DNA of 16,732 nt from CBFGWV01 sp965652545 (GTDB lineage: Bacteria; Pseudomonadota; Gammaproteobacteria; Competibacterales; Competibacteraceae): positions 1 through 16,732 of the forward strand of contig CBFGWV010000078.1 of the NCBI GenBank assembly GCA_965652545.1, written 5' to 3'. This document shows, one piece after another, positions 13,513 to 16,732 of this stretch. Made by a program: the position numbers and the translations under genes. How positions within the stretch are numbered: the stretch's first letter is position 1; each line of letters begins with the position of its first letter. The notes beneath the pieces were generated by a model. The model had not been told where the DNA came from, did no database searches, and saw nothing but the letters and a program-made list of their open reading frames with translations.

Positions 13513-16500
13513 TCAATCGGCCCGTGTTGCCGTCCGCAGTCGCCACAGGCTCAGCATCGCCAGCAGCAATCCGGCCAACAGCAGGGCCAGATTGGACTGC
13601 GTGGGAATGGCCGCAACCGGCACCTCGGTCGTCACGACGAATTCGGTTGCATCATCGCCGCCACCGGCCGATGGGTCGTCGGTGGGTACGGTCGTCTCGT
13701 TGGTGCCGTCATTGTTGGCATCGAAAGATACCGTTCCCTGGTTGGTGATCGTCTGGCCGAGGGTACCGCTTTGCACCGTCGCCGGGATGGTGATGATCAC
13801 CTGACCGCCCGCGGGAATCGAACCGTTCCACGTCACCGGATTGACCCCGCCCGCGGAAATGGTCCCTGAGCTTGCGCTTGGTGTGCCCACCACGAGGCCC
13901 GCCGGCAGGGTATCGGTAAACTCATCGCCTGGATTGTCCGTCTGGTCGCCCGCTCCGTTGTTGGTCAATGTGATCGTGTAGACCACCGTGCCACCGGCTG
14001 GTGGGTTGGTCGGCGCGAATGTCTTGGTCGCGGTGATATCGGGCGTCAGAATGACCGGGGCGTCGCATAGCGCCGGTGTGACGGCCAACGAGTAGGCGCG
14101 AATGTTGCCGGTATCGCCTGAGAAGTAATCCTGCGCCTGCAACTGCCAGGTGCCGTTTGGATCGACGCCCTGGAAGCCACTCAACGGGGCGGCCGGCAGG
14201 AACGTGCCGGTGAACGGTGCATCGGCCGTTACCACATCTTGGATACGGGTTCCGCCACCTTCATCGTCGAGTACGGTCTGGCAGATGTTGTTGCCACTGC
14301 CGTCGATCTGATTGATCACCTGCACACTGGTGCCATCCGGGCTGAGCAGGTCGATCCGCAGGTCATTGACGAAAGTGTGGTCGATGCCGACCGTTGTGGA
14401 ACCGATCGACGTATTGCAGGCCGTCCCGTCGATCGACAGATTGACGTCTTTGACACCGTCGCTGAGCCCGCTCACGAGCACATCGGCAACGACAGGCGCA
14501 CCTGGGTTGTTGCCGGTGAGATCCGCGCCATCGGGAATGGCCACCGGCCCGCCTGCGTAGGCGAAGGTCTGCGGCGTTCCTGGCGCTCCGGTAGGGAGTG
14601 AGGCGTCAAAGCCCTGCGGGCTGCTGCCGCCGGAATAGGTCACGGCCAGGGTGAAATCGATCGGGGTGCCACAGGCGAGCATACTGTCGACGTTGAAGCT
14701 GAATGGCGTCTGGTTGGCGGTCGATGCGGCGACTGCCAGATCGGCGTACGTCGAACTGCCATTGACGATGTTCACGCCCGCCGTCGATGTGCTCAAGGTG
14801 GCACTGATCGCGCTGGCATCTGCGCCCCCGACGTTGCTCAGGGGGATCGACAGGCGCCAGGTTTCGTTGGGCTCGATATGGGCGTCGCCATCGCCGATGT
14901 ACACCGTGGGTACGGCGGCGCCATCGTCCAGATACGCCATCGGCTGGGCGCCTGCGCTTTGCAAGGCTGCCTGGGCCATGATGATGCCGGCACCGGTGTT
15001 GCGGTCGACACCGGGCGCTTCGATATCGATGGCCGAATTGATCAGATGCGTACGCACTTCGGCCGGGGTCAGGCTGGGCACGGCCGAGCGGAGCAATGCG
15101 GCAATCGCCGCAGCATGGGGGGCGGCGGCCGAGGTGCCGTAGAACGGATCAAACCCCGGTGCCGTCGTCGAAACCCCGTCGGCGGCGGTGATATCGGGTT
15201 TTTGGCGCACCGTGCCGCCCGTGCTGGTGCGGTTGCCCGGTGTCAACTCAGCACCCGTCGCGCCATCGAGAATGAGTCGGCGAGGGCCGTCGGAGGTAAA
15301 GCTCTCGCTGGCATTGGCGGCCGTGAACAGCCCGGGGAACGGTCCGTCGGGCGAGACGCCGTCCAGCGACGGCCCCGCCGGTGTGGCAGCAACGCTGAAC
15401 GCTGCTGCCGCGGCGCTGTGTCCCCGCGTGGCGCCGCTGGTTGCCAGGGCGTCGTCAAGTTCGCCGCGAAAGACGATCAGATTGAACATCGGGTCGCTGG
15501 AGGTTGCGCCATCGGCGAATTTCGCCACGACGATGCGTTCGCCGCTGAAGGTGCCGCCACCGATGAACTCGATCGGGAAATCGTCACCGCCGATGCCGTC
15601 CTGCGTGTCCGTGCTGGCGTCGAAAACCGTCGTCAACGTGTTGTTCATGACGTACAGGTCGTAGTCTGTCGAGGCCAACCCGGTGTTGAGGTCGTAGTGC
15701 TCGGCCCAGATCAGTATCGGTGGCGTGTTGCTGTTGCCGAACTCGACCAGGATCGACTGCCCACCATCGCCGAAGTCGTGCACCGGACCGGCCCCGGCCA
15801 GCGCCGCCGGCGTCCCGTTGGGGGCGAAGTCCCCCTCCCAGGTTCCCGAGGTTCCATCGTCGGCGTTGCCTTCGTTACCGGCCGAGGAGAAATAGATCAC
15901 ACCGCCAGCCGTCACGGTATTGACCGACTGCGCGACGAGGCCATCCTCGAACGGCGACTCGGCGAGATAGATGATGTCATCGACGATGATGTCGCAACCA
16001 TCGGCCGCCAGATCGAGAATGTTCTGTGCGAAAGAGGCTTCGCTGGTGATGGCGGTCGCAAAGCCCAGTTCGGCCCCCGGGGCGAGATCGTGGACGATCT
16101 CGAGCATCGCCGTGCCTTCGTCACCGCTGCCGGCCTGACCCGGCAGCACGTCGACGGGCGGCAAGTCGCCGGTGGATTGCGCCGTGGCCAGGGAATCCAC
16201 ACCGTCGGACAGCACGCAGACCTTCACGCCGGCCCCGGTGGTGCCGAAGAAGCCGCGCGCCCCCGCGGCGCCATGCGTTGCGTCCCCTTCGGACGTATCG
16301 ATCTTGCTCGTGACCGCCGGTATGTGTTCACGGATCTTGCGCACGCCTTCGATGGCGGCGAGCGTTTCGAGGTCTTGAAGCCGCATCCGTGCCTGCACGC
16401 GGCCGAAGGATTCGTTCTTCGATTCGACGACCGCGTCGAGCCGACTGAGCGCTTCGAGCACAGGCTTGAGGGCAGTCGGGCCGCTGAGGATGATGTCCAC

Positions 16501-16732
16501 CGGTACCCGGCCGTCCGCTTCGGGTTGGATAAAGCGGAAGCTCGTCAGCGCAGCGATTCGTGGATCGCTTCTCTGGTTCTGCAAGGCGTACATCAGCCGC
16601 GAGTCGATTCGCTGCTGTGTTTTGCTGAACGAGGCTTTCATCGAACTGAGCACCGCCACTTGTTGCAGGGCGCTGGGTTGGAGCTTGACCGGTTGGGCCA
16701 ATACGCCGGTCGACAACGTTATTGCCAACCCG
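13513..16732 (-). CDS. Secreted subtilisin-fold (S8/S53-like) serine protease with P-domain, DUF11 and IPTL-CTERM-like tail; N-terminus outside the window
   Basis: At least 1071 residues, numbered here from the TTG at 16728. The frame stays open to the window edge, and the first residues (AITLSTGVLAQPV) look like the end of a signal peptide, so the true start lies beyond 16732. Residues ~60-135 resemble a propeptide. The peptidase core has Asp175 in KVCVLSDGVDSL, DEGTAMLEIVHDLAPGAEL (203-221, Glu204 where subtilisins have the catalytic His), Asn285 in YFSSAGNEGN, and Ser533 in YGTSAAAPHAAAIAALL. A CARDB-like beta domain (~600-705) follows, then a proprotein-convertase P-domain (~725-885, including DHTFVNDLRIDLLSPDGTSV and a late GDTGNIRAYSLAV), then a DUF11 domain (~897-1033). 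The last ~30 residues (IPTQSNLALL, a hydrophobic helix, then RLRTATRAD) match the IPTL-CTERM-type sorting tail. It is probably a cell-surface or secreted protease or protease-like protein. It is convergent with the TRAP operon. Confidence 0.9.
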   Translation of the reverse strand, partial: GLAITLSTGVLAQPVKLQPSALQQVAVLSSMKASFSKTQQRIDSRLMYALQNQRSDPRIAALTSFRFIQPEADGRVPVDIILSGPTALKPVLEALSRLDAVVESKNESFGRVQARMRLQDLETLAAIEGVRKIREHIPAVTSKIDTSEGDATHGAAGARGFFGTTGAGVKVCVLSDGVDSLATAQSTGDLPPVDVLPGQAGSGDEGTAMLEIVHDLAPGAELGFATAITSEASFAQNILDLAADGCDIIVDDIIYLAESPFEDGLVAQSVNTVTAGGVIYFSSAGNEGNADDGTSGTWEGDFAPNGTPAALAGAGPVHDFGDGGQSILVEFGNSNTPPILIWAEHYDLNTGLASTDYDLYVMNNTLTTVFDASTDTQDGIGGDDFPIEFIGGGTFSGERIVVAKFADGATSSDPMFNLIVFRGELDDALATSGATRGHSAAAAAFSVAATPAGPSLDGVSPDGPFPGLFTAANASESFTSDGPRRLILDGATGAELTPGNRTSTGGTVRQKPDITAADGVSTTAPGFDPFYGTSAAAPHAAAIAALLRSAVPSLTPAEVRTHLINSAIDIEAPGVDRNTGAGIIMAQAALQSAGAQPMAYLDDGAAVPTVYIGDGDAHIEPNETWRLSIPLSNVGGADASAISATLSTSTAGVNIVNGSSTYADLAVAASTANQTPFSFNVDSMLACGTPIDFTLAVTYSGGSSPQGFDASLPTGAPGTPQTFAYAGGPVAIPDGADLTGNNPGAPVVADVLVSGLSDGVKDVNLSIDGTACNTSIGSTTVGIDHTFVNDLRIDLLSPDGTSVQVINQIDGSGNNICQTVLDDEGGGTRIQDVVTADAPFTGTFLPAAPLSGFQGVDPNGTWQLQAQDYFSGDTGNIRAYSLAVTPALCDAPVILTPDITATKTFAPTNPPAGGTVVYTITLTNNGAGDQTDNPGDEFTDTLPAGLVVGTPSASSGTISAGGVNPVTWNGSIPAGGQVIITIPATVQSGTLGQTITNQGTVSFDANNDGTNETTVPTDDPSAGGGDDATEFVVTTEVPVAAIPTQSNLALLLAGLLLAMLSLWRLRTATRAD

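Noticed and set aside
1..16732. CRISPR arrays, tRNA/rRNA genes, insertion sequences, or phage genes
   Set aside because: No regularly spaced repeats, no cloverleaf-like or rRNA sequence, no transposase motifs or terminal repeats, and no abrupt change in composition were seen.

Overview
The window looks like a high-GC gammaproteobacterial chromosome. The dksA gene, followed directly by gluQRS, is a classic gammaproteobacterial arrangement, and the DksA sequence is very close to that of E. coli. A long Mrp-type cation/proton antiporter operon and a TAXI-type TRAP transporter with a TeaD-like universal stress protein would fit a marine, halophilic or (halo)alkaliphilic organism. The IPTL-CTERM-like tail on the last protein suggests a Chromatiales/Xanthomonadales-like lineage. 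The lineage is inference; no rRNA or species marker is present.

Layout. (1) 1-559, minus strand: the 5' end of gluQRS (running off the left edge) and complete dksA. (2) 560-730: divergent region with a plausible sigma70-type promoter for the rightward operon. (3) 731-8100, plus strand: a ten-gene Mrp/Mbh-like operon in the order E, F, G, MbhD/E-like (DUF4040), B, C, D, MrpA-N/NuoL-like, a small two-helix protein, and a third D-like subunit. MrpA is not a single polypeptide here; its two halves appear as separate genes. Most junctions overlap by exactly 4 nt, so the genes are probably translationally coupled. The DUF4040 gene has no ATG/GTG/TTG at its expected start. (4) 8063-9127, minus strand: a TAXI-type solute-binding protein whose 3' end overlaps the last antiporter gene by 38 nt. 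(5) 9329-13458, plus strand: a second, paralogous TAXI binding protein, then a perfect hairpin, then a fused TRAP permease with a soluble DUF3394-like tail, then a UspA-family protein. (6) 13459-13512: a convergent gap with a perfect 11-bp inverted repeat. (7) 13513-16732, minus strand: a large exported subtilisin-fold protease, incomplete at its N-terminus. In it the usual catalytic His is replaced by a sedolisin-like Asp-Glu motif. It carries a P-domain, a DUF11 domain and an IPTL-CTERM-like anchor.

How they may work together. The Mrp complex would exchange cytoplasmic Na+ for external H+, supporting pH and Na+ homeostasis. TRAP transporters are secondary transporters driven by an ion gradient, so the antiporter could help maintain the gradient used by the neighbouring TAXI system (inference from context). 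The two divergent binding proteins could feed the single permease with different ligands or under different conditions. There is no gene-free stretch longer than about 200 bases, and I saw no tRNA, rRNA, CRISPR array or insertion sequence. The most unusual points are the non-canonical start in the DUF4040 gene, the third D-like subunit lacking the TM7 lysine, the two-receptor/one-permease TAXI locus, and the S8/S53-hybrid active site.
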